Of a stretch of DNA of 64,000 bases, positions 46,063 through 55,458 are shown piece after piece (positions within the stretch are counted from its first letter, which is position 1; every line of letters starts with the position of its first letter). Origin of the DNA: Kluyvera sp040932435 (GTDB taxonomy: Bacteria > Pseudomonadota > Gammaproteobacteria > Enterobacterales > Enterobacteriaceae); assembly GCF_040932435.1 (NCBI RefSeq), contig NZ_JBFQGA010000004.1, forward strand, positions 372,001-436,000, given 5' to 3'. The notes below the pieces were generated by a model, which was not told the DNA's origin, searched no databases, and worked only from the letters and a program-made list of their open reading frames with translations. The translations under genes were made by a program, and so were the position numbers.

Positions 46063-46089
46063 AAAAAGCACCCTTTCGGGTGCTTTTTT
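46063..46089 (+). terminator. cysK terminator
   Basis: AAAAAGCACCC-TTTC-GGGTGCTTTTTT, 24 bp after the stop. Confidence 0.85.
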
Positions 46090-46419
46090 GTGGCATACAT
46101 CAAACTTTTACCCCCCCTAGCATTGATTCACCTCCGTAGGTCTGGTATTTAACCATCATATTTATTTTGAGCCGCGAAATTATTCATTACAGCTTTTCCT
46201 GTGCTGAATCGATTTTATGATTTGGTTCAAATCTTGCTTTCACGGCATAATGTTTAATGATAAGCGAAACGTCAAAGGCCAGAAGCGTCTGCGTCGGGTG
46301 TTTGTCTCGATGGTAGTGCTGATTAGTGGGCGTCGCTTGATGAGTAATACAGGCTAAAGTGTAGCCACCAGGCTAGACTTTAGTTCCACAACACTAAACC
46401 TATAAGTTGGGGAAATACA
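46090..46419 (+). promoter_or_regulatory. pts operon promoter region
   Basis: 330 bp without a gene. Strongly conserved with the E. coli ptsH leader as I recall it, especially TATGATTTGGTTCAAAT (upstream promoter/CRP region), AAGCGAAACGTCAA (Cra-like, near 46262) and CCAGGCTAGACTTTAGTTCC (P1 region) running to ATAAGTTGGGGAAATACA before ptsH. Individual protein sites are inferred. Confidence 0.55.
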
Positions 46420-46677
46420 ATGTTCCAGCAAGAAGTTACCATTACCGCTCCGAACGGTCTGCATACCCGCCCTGCTGCTCAGTTTGTTAAAGAAGCTAAA
46501 GGCTTCACTTCAGAGATCACTGTGACTTCCAACGGCAAAAGCGCGAGCGCAAAAAGCCTGTTCAAACTGCAAACTCTGGGTCTGACTCAGGGTACCGTTG
46601 TCACCCTGTCCGCAGAAGGTGAAGATGAGCAGAAGGCAGTTGAACATCTGGTTAAACTGATGGCTGAACTCGAGTAA
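46420..46677 (+). CDS. ptsH: Phosphocarrier protein HPr
   Basis: 85 residues; phospho-histidine His15 in NGLHTRPAAQ and the conserved Ser46 region SASAKSLFKL. Carries phosphate from enzyme I to all sugar EIIA proteins. Followed by ptsI and crr in the classical operon. Confidence 0.98.
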   Translation: MFQQEVTITAPNGLHTRPAAQFVKEAKGFTSEITVTSNGKSASAKSLFKLQTLGLTQGTVVTLSAEGEDEQKAVEHLVKLMAELE

Positions 46678-46722
46678 GTTCAAAGAGTTCTTTTCAATAT
46701 CAGTCACAAGTAAGGTAGGGTT

Positions 46723-48450
46723 ATGATTTCAGGCATTTTAGCATCCCCGGGTATCGCTTTCGGCAAAGCACTGCTGCTGAAAGAAGATGAGATTGTTATC
46801 GACCGGAAGAAAATTTCTGCCGATAAGGTTGAGCAGGAAATTGAACGTTTTCTGAGCGGTCGTTCTAAAGCGTCCGCGCAGCTGGAAACTATCAAGACCA
46901 AAGCTGGCGAAACTTTTGGTGAAGAAAAAGAAGCCATCTTCGAAGGGCACATCATGCTGCTTGAAGATGAGGAGCTGGAGCAGGAAATCATAGCCCTGAT
47001 TAAAGATAAGCACATGACGGCTGACGCAGCTGCACATGAAATTATCGAAGGTCAGGCGACTGCCCTAGAAGAACTGGATGATGAATACCTGAAAGAGCGT
47101 GCGGCTGACGTACGTGACATCGGTAAGCGCCTGCTGCGCAACATCCTGGGTCTGGCGATTATTGACCTGAGCGCGATTCAGGACGAAGTTATCCTGGTTG
47201 CCGCTGACCTGACGCCGTCTGAAACCGCACAGCTGAACCTGAAGAAGGTGCTGGGCTTTATCACTGACGTCGGTGGCCGTACTTCCCACACATCCATCAT
47301 GGCCCGTTCTCTTGAACTGCCAGCGATCGTGGGTACCGGTAGCGTCACCACTCAGGTGAAAAATGGCGACTATCTGATTCTGGATGCCGTAAACAATCTG
47401 GTTTACGTCAACCCAAACAACGAACAAATCGAAGAGCTGCGTGCCGTACAAGAGCAGGTTGCCTCTGAGAAAGCTGAACTGGCGAAACTGAAAGATCTGC
47501 CGGCAATCACCCTTGATGGCCACCAGGTTGAAGTTTGTGCGAACATCGGTACCGTGCGTGATATCGACGGTGCTGAGCGTAACGGTGCGGAAGGCGTTGG
47601 TCTGTACCGTACTGAATTCCTGTTCATGGACCGCGATGCGCTGCCAACTGAAGAAGAACAGTTTGCTGCTTATAAAGCCGTTGCTGAAGCCTGTGGCTCG
47701 CAAGCGGTTATCGTCCGTACCATGGACATCGGTGGCGACAAAGAGCTGCCGTACATGAACTTCCCGAAAGAAGAGAACCCGTTCCTGGGCTGGCGTGCCG
47801 TGCGTATCGCAATGGATCGTAAAGAGATCCTGCGTGACCAGGTGCGCGCAATCCTGCGTGCCTCTGCTTTCGGTAAACTGCGCATTATGTTCCCAATGAT
47901 CATCTCCGTTGAAGAAGTGCGTGCACTGAAGAAAGAGATTGAGATCTACAAACAGGAACTGCGTGACGAAGGTAAAGCATTTGACGAAACAATCGAAGTT
48001 GGCGTGATGGTGGAAACACCGGCTGCGGCGACAATTGCTCGTCATTTAGCCAAAGAAGTTGATTTCTTTAGTATCGGCACCAATGATTTAACGCAGTATA
48101 CTCTGGCAGTTGACCGTGGTAATGATATGATCTCGCATCTTTACCAACCTATGTCGCCATCCGTTCTGACGCTGATTAAGCAAGTTATTGATGCTTCTCA
48201 TGCTGAAGGAAAATGGACCGGCATGTGTGGTGAGCTTGCAGGCGACGAACGTGCTACACTTCTGTTGCTGGGGATGGGTCTGGACGAATTCTCTATGAGC
48301 TCCATTTCTATCCCGCGCATTAAGAAGATTATCCGTAACACGAACTTCGAAGATGCGAAGGTATTAGCAGAGCAAGCTCTTGCTCAACCAACAACGGACG
48401 AGTTATTAGCTCTGGTTAACAAGTTCATTGAAGAAAAAACAATCTGCTAA
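46723..48450 (+). CDS. ptsI: PTS enzyme I
   Basis: 575 residues; autophosphorylates from PEP on the His in GGRTSHTSIMARS (about 189) and passes phosphate to HPr. PEP-binding DIGGDKELPYM and EVGVMVETPAA; active-site Cys in GMCGELAGD. 45 bp after ptsH. Confidence 0.98.
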   Translation: MISGILASPGIAFGKALLLKEDEIVIDRKKISADKVEQEIERFLSGRSKASAQLETIKTKAGETFGEEKEAIFEGHIMLLEDEELEQEIIALIKDKHMTADAAAHEIIEGQATALEELDDEYLKERAADVRDIGKRLLRNILGLAIIDLSAIQDEVILVAADLTPSETAQLNLKKVLGFITDVGGRTSHTSIMARSLELPAIVGTGSVTTQVKNGDYLILDAVNNLVYVNPNNEQIEELRAVQEQVASEKAELAKLKDLPAITLDGHQVEVCANIGTVRDIDGAERNGAEGVGLYRTEFLFMDRDALPTEEEQFAAYKAVAEACGSQAVIVRTMDIGGDKELPYMNFPKEENPFLGWRAVRIAMDRKEILRDQVRAILRASAFGKLRIMFPMIISVEEVRALKKEIEIYKQELRDEGKAFDETIEVGVMVETPAAATIARHLAKEVDFFSIGTNDLTQYTLAVDRGNDMISHLYQPMSPSVLTLIKQVIDASHAEGKWTGMCGELAGDERATLLLLGMGLDEFSMSSISIPRIKKIIRNTNFEDAKVLAEQALAQPTTDELLALVNKFIEEKTIC

Positions 48451-48490
48451 TCCACGAGATGCGGCCCAAATTACTGCTTAGGAGAAGATC

Positions 48491-49000
48491 ATGGGTTTGT
48501 TCGATAAACTGAAATCTCTGGTTTCTGATGACAAAAAAGACACAGGAACAATTGAGATTATTGCACCGCTCTCTGGCGAAATCGTCAACATCGAAGACGT
48601 GCCGGATGTAGTGTTTGCTGAGAAGATCGTGGGCGATGGCATTGCCATCAAACCGACTGGCAACAAAATGGTTGCGCCGGTTGACGGCACCATCGGTAAA
48701 ATTTTTGAAACCAACCACGCTTTCTCTATCGAATCCGATAGCGGCATCGAACTGTTCGTTCACTTCGGTATCGATACCGTTGAACTGAAAGGCGAAGGTT
48801 TTAAACGTATTGCGGAAGAAGGCCAGCGCGTTAAAGTTGGCGATACCGTAATCGAGTTCGATCTGGCCCTGCTGGAAGAGAAAGCCAAGTCTACCCTGAC
48901 TCCGGTTGTTATCTCCAACATGGACGAGATCAAAGAGCTGACCAAGCTTTCCGGTAGCGTAACCGTAGGTGAAACTCCGGTTATCCGCATCAAGAAGTAA
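48491..49000 (+). CDS. crr: Glucose-specific EIIA (Crr)
   Basis: 169 residues, cytosolic; phospho-histidine in ELFVHFGIDTV (His91 counting Met). Donor for EIICB-Glc and related transporters, and regulator of adenylate cyclase and of non-PTS permeases. Likely also the donor for the EIICB at 18992, which lacks an EIIA. Terminator follows. Confidence 0.98.
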   Translation: MGLFDKLKSLVSDDKKDTGTIEIIAPLSGEIVNIEDVPDVVFAEKIVGDGIAIKPTGNKMVAPVDGTIGKIFETNHAFSIESDSGIELFVHFGIDTVELKGEGFKRIAEEGQRVKVGDTVIEFDLALLEEKAKSTLTPVVISNMDEIKELTKLSGSVTVGETPVIRIKK

Positions 49001-49016
49001 TTCTTGCTGCATAGAG

Positions 49017-49045
49017 AAATGGCGCCGATGGGCGCCATTTTTTTT
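49017..49045 (+). terminator. pts operon terminator
   Basis: AAATGGCGCC-GATG-GGCGCCATTTTTTTT, a strong stem and T tract 17 bp after crr. Confidence 0.9.
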
Positions 49046-49106
49046 ACTGCAATCGTGCAAAGCGGTACCTGATACCACTTCATCTATCATGCCTGCCGCA
49101 GGGTCT

Positions 49107-49973
49107 TCATACGGTTTCTTGCGGCGGGAGAATCAGCTCGTCACAACCGCATTTTTGCGTCCAGCGCATCACCGCCAACACTCGCTCCGCCGCATCGCGC
49201 GCCGCGTCAGACAGCGTTTTTTGCTGCACAATCCCGCTAATCAGCTCAGCACAGAATAGATCGCCAGTGCCTTTTAAGTCCGTTTGCAGTCGAGGATGAT
49301 CAATCACCGCCGTCGACTCCGCAGTAACAACAACTACCGTAATATTATCAGCCGTTTGCGCCGGCGCACTGGTAATCACCACCCATCTGAGCGTATCAGA
49401 CAGCAGCGACTGCGCGGCGGAAATAGCCTCATTTAGTGTGTCACACGGTTTGCCGCTCAGCATTTCCAGTTCGAATACGTTTGGCGTTAGCCCCTGCGCC
49501 AGAGGCAGCAAATGCGTCCGGTAAGCTTCCGGAATTTCTGCTTTCACATACATCCCGCTGTCGACATCGCCAATCACCGGGTCGACCAGAATGCAGATAT
49601 CCGGATGGGAAACCTGTACCGTCTTCAGCCACTGCGCCAACAGCGCAATCTGTTCGGCGCTGCCCATATAACCAGTAGTGACAGCTTTCAGCTCTCGCAG
49701 CGCATCGCGTTCGTTCAGCGCTTTTAGATAACCGCCAAACCATTCGCCAGGAATAATGCCGCCATAATAGGTTTCGTAGTGCGGCGTATTGCTGAACAAC
49801 ACCGTCGGCACCGCGGTGACCCGCAGGCCGTGGGCTTTAATTGCCGGAACGGCGATACTGTTGCCAACGCTGCCGTAGACAACCAGCGACTGCACGGCGA
49901 CGATGTCCGTCTGTAGCGCGCGGTGCTTATCATTAAAGAGCACCGACTGTATTTCATCACTCTCCTGCCCCAT
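49107..49973 (-). CDS. pdxK: Pyridoxine/pyridoxal/pyridoxamine kinase
   Basis: 288 residues, ribokinase-like vitamin B6 kinase. Landmarks: QSLVVYGSVGNSIAVPAI, DPVIGDVDSGMYV and the C-terminal TDLKGTGDLFCAELISG with the catalytic Asp. ATG at 49973 follows AGGAGAAGGTG; the GTG just upstream is rejected. Divergent from ptsJ, known in Salmonella to regulate it. Confidence 0.93.
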   Translation of the reverse strand: MGQESDEIQSVLFNDKHRALQTDIVAVQSLVVYGSVGNSIAVPAIKAHGLRVTAVPTVLFSNTPHYETYYGGIIPGEWFGGYLKALNERDALRELKAVTTGYMGSAEQIALLAQWLKTVQVSHPDICILVDPVIGDVDSGMYVKAEIPEAYRTHLLPLAQGLTPNVFELEMLSGKPCDTLNEAISAAQSLLSDTLRWVVITSAPAQTADNITVVVVTAESTAVIDHPRLQTDLKGTGDLFCAELISGIVQQKTLSDAARDAAERVLAVMRWTQKCGCDELILPPQETV

Positions 49974-50057
49974 CACCTTCTCCTCTGACTCTAGACAGCG
50001 GGCTCACGCCTCACTATTATCGTCACATGCTAAAATTCATTTTGTCATAGGTCAATA

Positions 50058-51353
50058 ATGATCGCCGGAAAAAGCGCCAACGAAATCTTTGACAGCATCC
50101 GCCAGCATATCACCAGCGGGAAACTAGCGAAGGGGGAGACGCTGCCATCAGTCCGCGAACTGGCAGCGCTGCTTGGCGTCAACCGAAATACCGTGGCTTC
50201 AGCCTACAAACGTCTGGTGATCAGCGGGCTGGCGCAAAGCCTTGGGCGCAACGGTACGGTGGTTAAAGAGGCACTGCGGCCCGTCGCGCTAGAGGGTGGC
50301 TGTCCCCACACGCCCCTTGCCGATCTTTCCAGCGGTAACCCGGCGGCCGATAGGCTCCCTGATCTCAATCACTATTTGTCTCATATTAACCGTACGCCGC
50401 GACTGTACGGTGACGCCCCGGTATCGCCATCTCTGCAACACTGGGCTCGTGACTGGATGCAGGAAGCCATGCCCGCCGCCGGTGAAATCGACCTAACCAG
50501 TGGGGCCATTGATGCCATAGAGCGCCTGCTGTGCGCCCACCTGCTGCCCGGCGACAGCGTAGCGGTAGAAGACCCGTGTTTCTTAAGCAGCATCAGCATG
50601 CTGCGCTATAGCGGTTTTAATGCCAGTTCGGTAACCATTGATAGCGAAGGCATGCAGCCTGAAATGTTGGAACAGGCGCTTAGCAAAGGTGCCCGCGCTG
50701 TGATCCTGACCCCACGAGCGCACAATCCAACCGGATATAGCCTAAGCGAGGCGCGCGCCGCTGCGCTACGTCAAGTTATTAGCCGTTATCCGCAGGTTTT
50801 GGTCATTGTCGACGACCACTTCGCCCTGCTTTCCTCCCAAACGTGGTATCCGGTAATCCCCCCACAAACGCTGCATTGGGCGGTGGTACGTTCGATGTCT
50901 AAAACGCTAGGCCCAGATATACGGCTGGCATTCGTTGCCAGCGATAGCGCAACTTCAGCGAAGCTGCGCCTGCGCCTCAACTCCGGCAGCCAGTGGGTGA
51001 GCCATTTGCTTCAGGATCTGGCCTACGCTTGTTTAACCGATGAAAACTATCAGCAAGCGCTAGCCCAAACTCGACGGTTTTACGCCAGCCAACAGCAGCA
51101 GATGGCACAGGCGCTACATACACAGGGCGTTGACGCGGTCATTCCCGGGGACGGCCTTAATCTGTGGCTGCCTCTGACAACAGCCAGCCACACCACGGCC
51201 TTCGCGCTCGCTAAATTGGGCTGGCTGGTGCGTGAAGGCGAAGCGTTTGGCGTTAGTGAGGCCGCACACGGTTTGCGGATCACGCTTTCAACGCTCAACG
51301 ACACCGATATCACTCAGCTCGCCGCTGATATCAAGCGAGCGCTTAACCCATAG
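50058..51353 (+). CDS. ptsJ: MocR-type PLP-binding regulator PtsJ
   Basis: 431 residues: N-terminal GntR winged HTH (SVRELAALLGVNRNTVASAY, about 32-51) and an aminotransferase-like domain with the PLP lysine in SMSKTLGPDIRL. E. coli/Salmonella PtsJ senses PLP and represses pdxK. Shares an 84-bp divergent region with pdxK. Followed after 13 bp by an amidotransferase gene, so they may be co-transcribed. Confidence 0.92.
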   Translation: MIAGKSANEIFDSIRQHITSGKLAKGETLPSVRELAALLGVNRNTVASAYKRLVISGLAQSLGRNGTVVKEALRPVALEGGCPHTPLADLSSGNPAADRLPDLNHYLSHINRTPRLYGDAPVSPSLQHWARDWMQEAMPAAGEIDLTSGAIDAIERLLCAHLLPGDSVAVEDPCFLSSISMLRYSGFNASSVTIDSEGMQPEMLEQALSKGARAVILTPRAHNPTGYSLSEARAAALRQVISRYPQVLVIVDDHFALLSSQTWYPVIPPQTLHWAVVRSMSKTLGPDIRLAFVASDSATSAKLRLRLNSGSQWVSHLLQDLAYACLTDENYQQALAQTRRFYASQQQQMAQALHTQGVDAVIPGDGLNLWLPLTTASHTTAFALAKLGWLVREGEAFGVSEAAHGLRITLSTLNDTDITQLAADIKRALNP

Positions 51354-51366
51354 CAGGAGAACACGC

Positions 51367-52071
51367 GTGCGAGTCCATTTTGTTATTCATGAGTCTTTTG
51401 AATCCGCTGGCGCCTATCAAATATGGGCGCAAATGCGCGGCCATGATGTCACCAGCACTTGTATCTACAACAGTGAATGCCTGCCGGACAACGCCGACGG
51501 CTTCGATATGCTGGTGGTTTTTGGCGGCCCACAGTCGCCACGTACTACCCTTGCCGAGTGTGCTTATTTCGACTCAAAAGCCGAGCAGCAGCTGATTAAC
51601 CGGGCGATTACCGCTGGGCGCATTGTGGTGGGTATTTGCCTTGGTTCACAGCTCATAGGCGAAGCGCTGGGTGCGGAAGTATGCCAAAGCCCGGAAAAGG
51701 AGATTGGCCACTATCCTATTACCCTGACCGATGCCGGCGCGCAGCACCCACTGTTTGAACACTTTGGCTCACCGCTAACCGTTGGCCACTGGCATAACGA
51801 TATGCCGGGACTGACTCCCCAAGCCGTAGTTCTCGCCTCCAGCGCCGGATGCCCACGCCAAATTGTGCAGTACAGTGATAAGGTCTACGGTTTTCAGTGT
51901 CATATGGAATTCACCGCCGATGCGGTTGAAGGACTTATCCAGCACTCGGAACAAGAGTTGGCGGAGGCCAAAGGCAAACCCTTTATTCGCTCGGTCGATG
52001 AAATGCGGGCTTTCGATTACCAGCAAATGAATGAGAAACTGTGGTTCTTTCTCGATAAGCTATCCCGGTAA
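51367..52071 (+). CDS. Class I glutamine amidotransferase-like protein
   Basis: 234 residues. Nucleophile Cys in GICLGSQLIGEALG and catalytic His in YGFQCHMEFTAD, the GuaA-type GATase arrangement. A stand-alone amidotransferase domain with no synthetase partner nearby, so it could be a glutamine-hydrolysing subunit or a gamma-glutamyl hydrolase. GTG start after GCAGGAGAA decides the N-terminus MRVHFVIHESF; longer frames reading through ptsJ are rejected. Lies between ptsJ and an NTF2-like gene where E. coli has yfeK/yfeS, as I recall. Confidence 0.8.
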   Translation: MRVHFVIHESFESAGAYQIWAQMRGHDVTSTCIYNSECLPDNADGFDMLVVFGGPQSPRTTLAECAYFDSKAEQQLINRAITAGRIVVGICLGSQLIGEALGAEVCQSPEKEIGHYPITLTDAGAQHPLFEHFGSPLTVGHWHNDMPGLTPQAVVLASSAGCPRQIVQYSDKVYGFQCHMEFTADAVEGLIQHSEQELAEAKGKPFIRSVDEMRAFDYQQMNEKLWFFLDKLSR

Positions 52072-52089
52072 TCCACTCAAGGAAACTCC

Positions 52090-52491
52090 ATGTCAAACAC
52101 ATCCTTAAAAGACGTTATCGAAGCCTGTGACCGTGCCATCACGCAGGAGGATTACGCTACGCTGATGGAATACTATGCCGATGACGCTACTTTGGTGGTG
52201 AAGCCAGGGATGCTGGTTAGCGGTAAAGAGGCCATCCGCAAAGCGTTTATCGCCATCGCGGACTATTTTCAACATCGGCTAGTGGTGACTCAGGGACGGA
52301 TGGAAATTATCGAAGGCGGCGACAATGCGCTGGTGATTATGGAAACTCGGTTAGATATTCCACAGGCCGATGGCGGAACCACGCAGGTCACCCGCCGTGC
52401 AACCTATGTGTTTAGCAGGCAATCGGGACGCTGGCTGTGTACCGTAGATAACTCCTACGGTACCGACCTGTTGGATTGCGCGGAGGATTAA
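52090..52491 (+). CDS. NTF2-like (SnoaL/DUF4440-type) protein
   Basis: 133 residues with the NTF2-fold pattern: helix-rich start (IEACDRAITQEDYATLMEYY), then DDATLVVKPG and a beta-rich C-terminal half ending GRWLCTVDNSYGTDLL. Such proteins are small cone-shaped enzymes or binding proteins; substrate unknown. 18 bp after the amidotransferase gene. Its stop overlaps the cysM stop by four bases. Confidence 0.75.
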   Translation: MSNTSLKDVIEACDRAITQEDYATLMEYYADDATLVVKPGMLVSGKEAIRKAFIAIADYFQHRLVVTQGRMEIIEGGDNALVIMETRLDIPQADGGTTQVTRRATYVFSRQSGRWLCTVDNSYGTDLLDCAED

Positions 52492-53399
52492 ATCCCCGCG
52501 CCTTGGCTAAAGTGCTCTTCGCCAAAAACACCGGTGGAAAGGTAGCGATCGCCGCGATCGCAGATGATCGCCACCACTACCGCCCCGGGGTTTTGTTCGG
52601 CAATGCGTCGTGCACCAGCAACCGCGCCGCCGGAGCTGACGCCGCAGAAGATGCCTTCTTTCACTGCCAGTGCGCGCATGGTGTTTTCCGCATCATTCTG
52701 GTGAATGTCCAGAACGCTATCAACCAACTGAGCGTTAAAAATCCCCGGCATGTATTCCGCAGGCCAGCGGCGGATGCCTGGGATGCTGCTACCTTCTTCC
52801 GGCTGTAGCCCAACGATAGTCACCGTTTTTTGCTGCTCACGCAGAAAGCGTGATACGCCGGTGATGGTGCCGGTGGTACCCATGCTCGAGACAAAATGAG
52901 TGATACGACCGTCCGTCTGCTGCCAGATTTCCGGGCCTGTCGTCTTGTAATGTGCGTACGGGTTGTCTGGGTTATTGAACTGGTCCAACAGCGTACCTTC
53001 GCCGCGCTGAGCCATTTCCAGCGCTAAGTCACGCGCCCCTTCCATGCCCTGTTCTTTGGTCACTAGAATTAGTTCGGCACCGTAGGCACGCATGGCGGCA
53101 CGACGCTCTTGGCTCATGTTATCCGGCATTAGCAGCTTCATTCGATAGCCTTTCAGCGCTGCAATCATCGCCAGCGCAATACCGGTGTTACCGCTGGTCG
53201 CTTCTATCAGCACATCGCCTGGCTTAATTTCACCACGCTTTTCTGCCTCAACAATCATCGACAGCGCGGCGCGGTCTTTCACCGAACCCGCCGGATTATT
53301 GCCTTCCAGTTTGACCCAAATTTCGCTGCCGTTATCCGGCCCCAGACGCTGTAATTTTACCAACGGCGTATTGCCGATAGTTTGTTCTAATGTATTCAC
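52488..53399 (-). CDS. cysM: Cysteine synthase B (CysM)
   Basis: 303 residues, fold-type II PLP enzyme that can also use thiosulfate to make S-sulfocysteine. PLP lysine in NNPAGSVKDRAAL; EATSGNTGIAL; SSMGTTGTITGVSRF. GTG start. Downstream of cysPTWA, separated by a REP-like palindrome that also may terminate or dampen transcription. Confidence 0.96.
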   Translation of the reverse strand: MNTLEQTIGNTPLVKLQRLGPDNGSEIWVKLEGNNPAGSVKDRAALSMIVEAEKRGEIKPGDVLIEATSGNTGIALAMIAALKGYRMKLLMPDNMSQERRAAMRAYGAELILVTKEQGMEGARDLALEMAQRGEGTLLDQFNNPDNPYAHYKTTGPEIWQQTDGRITHFVSSMGTTGTITGVSRFLREQQKTVTIVGLQPEEGSSIPGIRRWPAEYMPGIFNAQLVDSVLDIHQNDAENTMRALAVKEGIFCGVSSGGAVAGARRIAEQNPGAVVVAIICDRGDRYLSTGVFGEEHFSQGAGI

Positions 53400-53420
53400 T
53401 TCTGCTATCCAATAAAAAAA

Positions 53421-53477
53421 CCCGGCCGCTTCACGCGTACCGGGCTGTAAGCCGGGTCAGCGTAGTGCCACCCGGCA
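53421..53477 (-). repeat. REP-like palindrome between cysA and cysM
   Basis: Read on the minus strand it starts GCCGGGTGGCACTACGCTGA and continues with CCCGGCTTAC, the enterobacterial REP pattern, then CCGGTACGCGTGAAGCGGCCGG and a T tract. It probably stabilises the upstream mRNA or ends part of the transcription before cysM. Confidence 0.65.
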
Positions 53478-53498
53478 ACACCACGTGCAATTAAGCTA

Positions 53499-54593
53499 TC
53501 AGGCCGTTTCTGCCAGAGCAAGCGTCGGTTGGGATTCGATGCGCTGGTCACCATGGTACAGACGCGCATTTTGCAAACCAACGAATAAGCGGTCGCCGCG
53601 TTGCGGCGTATCATCACCGCGCATCACTACCGTCAACGGATCGTTGTACCACCCGAGAGGCTGCACGACTAATTGGGTGTAGTGGCCTTTCGGGCTCGCT
53701 TCCAGAACCTGTACCGGCAACGGCGAATCAAGGCTAGTTCGGCGGCTGACGTCCACTTCCCACGGACGGAGGAACAAGTCGACCGGCCCCTGATAAGACG
53801 GCGTATAGCCCAGCGGCCAGCGATGTGCACCCACGTGGAACTGTCCACCGCGAATGGTGCCCTGCAGACGGTTAACCTCGCCCATAAACTCCAGAACAAA
53901 GCGAGTTGCAGGTTCACGCCAAACCAGCTCAGGTTCATCAGCCTGCTCAATATTACCCTGACTCATCACCACCACGCGGTTGGCGACTTCCATCGCCTCT
54001 TCCTGATCGTGGGTGACGAAGACGCTGGTGAACTTCAGCTCTTCATGCAGCTGACGCAGCCAACGTCGGAGTTCTTTACGCACCTGTGCATCCAACGCGC
54101 CAAACGGTTCGTCGAGCAGCAGGATCTGAGGCTCCACCGCCAGTGCGCGAGCCAGTGCCACGCGCTGCTTCTGCCCGCCAGAAAGCTGCGCCGGGTAGCG
54201 TTCTGCCAAATGGGCGAGTTGCACCATCTCCAGCAGCTTGGTTACTTTTGCCTTGATAGTTGCCGCATTTGGACGCTCGCGACGCGGCAGAACAGTCAGA
54301 CCAAACGCGATGTTGTCGAATACGGTCATATGGCGGAACAACGCATAATGCTGGAACACGAAGCCAACTTTACGATCACGCGCATGCAGGCGACTGACAT
54401 CGGTACCTTGGAAACGAATATGCCCGCTGGTCTGGTGCTCAAGCCCTGCAATAATACGCAGCAGCGTCGTTTTACCGGAGCCCGACGGCCCAAGAAGCGC
54501 CACCATCTGACCGGAAGGGATATCCAAAGAGATATCATTCAGCACCTGGGTGCGACCAAAAGACTTCTTAATATTGGCAATCTCAATGCTCAT
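53499..54593 (-). CDS. cysA: Sulfate/thiosulfate ABC transporter ATP-binding protein CysA
   Basis: 364 residues. Walker A GPSGSGKTT (about 35-43), signature LSGGQKQR, Walker B ILLLDEP, plus a C-terminal regulatory domain. ATG at 54593 (MSIEIANI) overlaps cysW by 11 bp; an upstream in-frame start is rejected. Confidence 0.96.
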   Translation of the reverse strand: MSIEIANIKKSFGRTQVLNDISLDIPSGQMVALLGPSGSGKTTLLRIIAGLEHQTSGHIRFQGTDVSRLHARDRKVGFVFQHYALFRHMTVFDNIAFGLTVLPRRERPNAATIKAKVTKLLEMVQLAHLAERYPAQLSGGQKQRVALARALAVEPQILLLDEPFGALDAQVRKELRRWLRQLHEELKFTSVFVTHDQEEAMEVANRVVVMSQGNIEQADEPELVWREPATRFVLEFMGEVNRLQGTIRGGQFHVGAHRWPLGYTPSYQGPVDLFLRPWEVDVSRRTSLDSPLPVQVLEASPKGHYTQLVVQPLGWYNDPLTVVMRGDDTPQRGDRLFVGLQNARLYHGDQRIESQPTLALAETA

Positions 54594-55458
54594 GATTTCC
54601 CTCCTGTTGCGCGCGTTTTTCCTGATTATGTAAACGCCACTGCAACGCACTCTTTAAAAATAAGGTCAGAATCGCCATCAGCGTCAGCAGCGCCGCCGCG
54701 GTGAAGGAGCCGACGGTGTTGTAATCTTGTTCCAGCAGTTCAATCTGCAACGGCAACGATAAGGTCTCACCGCGAATCGAACCGGATACCACTGATACCG
54801 CGCCAAACTCGCCAATCGCACGGGCATTGGTTAATACCACGCCGTACAGCAACGCCCAGCGAATGTTAGGCAGCGTTACGCGTCTGAACATCTGCCAGCC
54901 GGATGCGCCAAGCAACACGGCCGCTTCATCTTCATGGCTGCCCTGACTTAACATTACCGGCACCAGCTCGCGCACCACAAACGGACAGGTGACGAAGATA
55001 GTGACCAGCACCATGCCCGGCCAGGCGAACATAATTTGCAGGTTATTGGCTTCCAGCCAGCCGCCCAGCGGGCCATTGGATCCGTAAAACAACAGATAAA
55101 CCAAACCGGCAACTACCGGTGAAACGGCGAACGGAATATCCAGCAGCGTTAACAGCAACTGGCGGCCGGGAAAGTTAAAGCGCGTCACCAGCCAGGCGAG
55201 CAGCACACCGAAAACGAGGTTTATCGGCACGGTAATCAACGCAATCATCACCGTCAGCCAGATAGCGTGCAGCATGTCCGGATCGGCCAAGTTTTGCAGC
55301 ACCGGCATCAGCCCTTTGCTGAAAGCCTGCACAAAGATGTAAATCATTGGCACCAGCAGGATAAAGGCAGAAACCAGCATCCCGGTACCAATCAGAAACC
55401 ATTTTCCCCAGTTAAAACGGGGTGCGTCATAGCGCTTCAATTGAGCAACTTCCGCCAT
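54583..55458 (-). CDS. cysW: Sulfate/thiosulfate ABC permease CysW
   Basis: 291 residues, about six membrane helices, with the permease EAA-type loop EDEAAVLLGASGWQMFRR that contacts CysA. Overlaps cysT by one base (TAATG). Confidence 0.96.
   Translation of the reverse strand: MAEVAQLKRYDAPRFNWGKWFLIGTGMLVSAFILLVPMIYIFVQAFSKGLMPVLQNLADPDMLHAIWLTVMIALITVPINLVFGVLLAWLVTRFNFPGRQLLLTLLDIPFAVSPVVAGLVYLLFYGSNGPLGGWLEANNLQIMFAWPGMVLVTIFVTCPFVVRELVPVMLSQGSHEDEAAVLLGASGWQMFRRVTLPNIRWALLYGVVLTNARAIGEFGAVSVVSGSIRGETLSLPLQIELLEQDYNTVGSFTAAALLTLMAILTLFLKSALQWRLHNQEKRAQQEGNHEH

Noticed and set aside
47065..48045. Long open frame antisense to ptsI (326 codons)
   Set aside because: Antisense shadow of a highly biased gene; Phe/His/Gln-rich with no recognisable domain.
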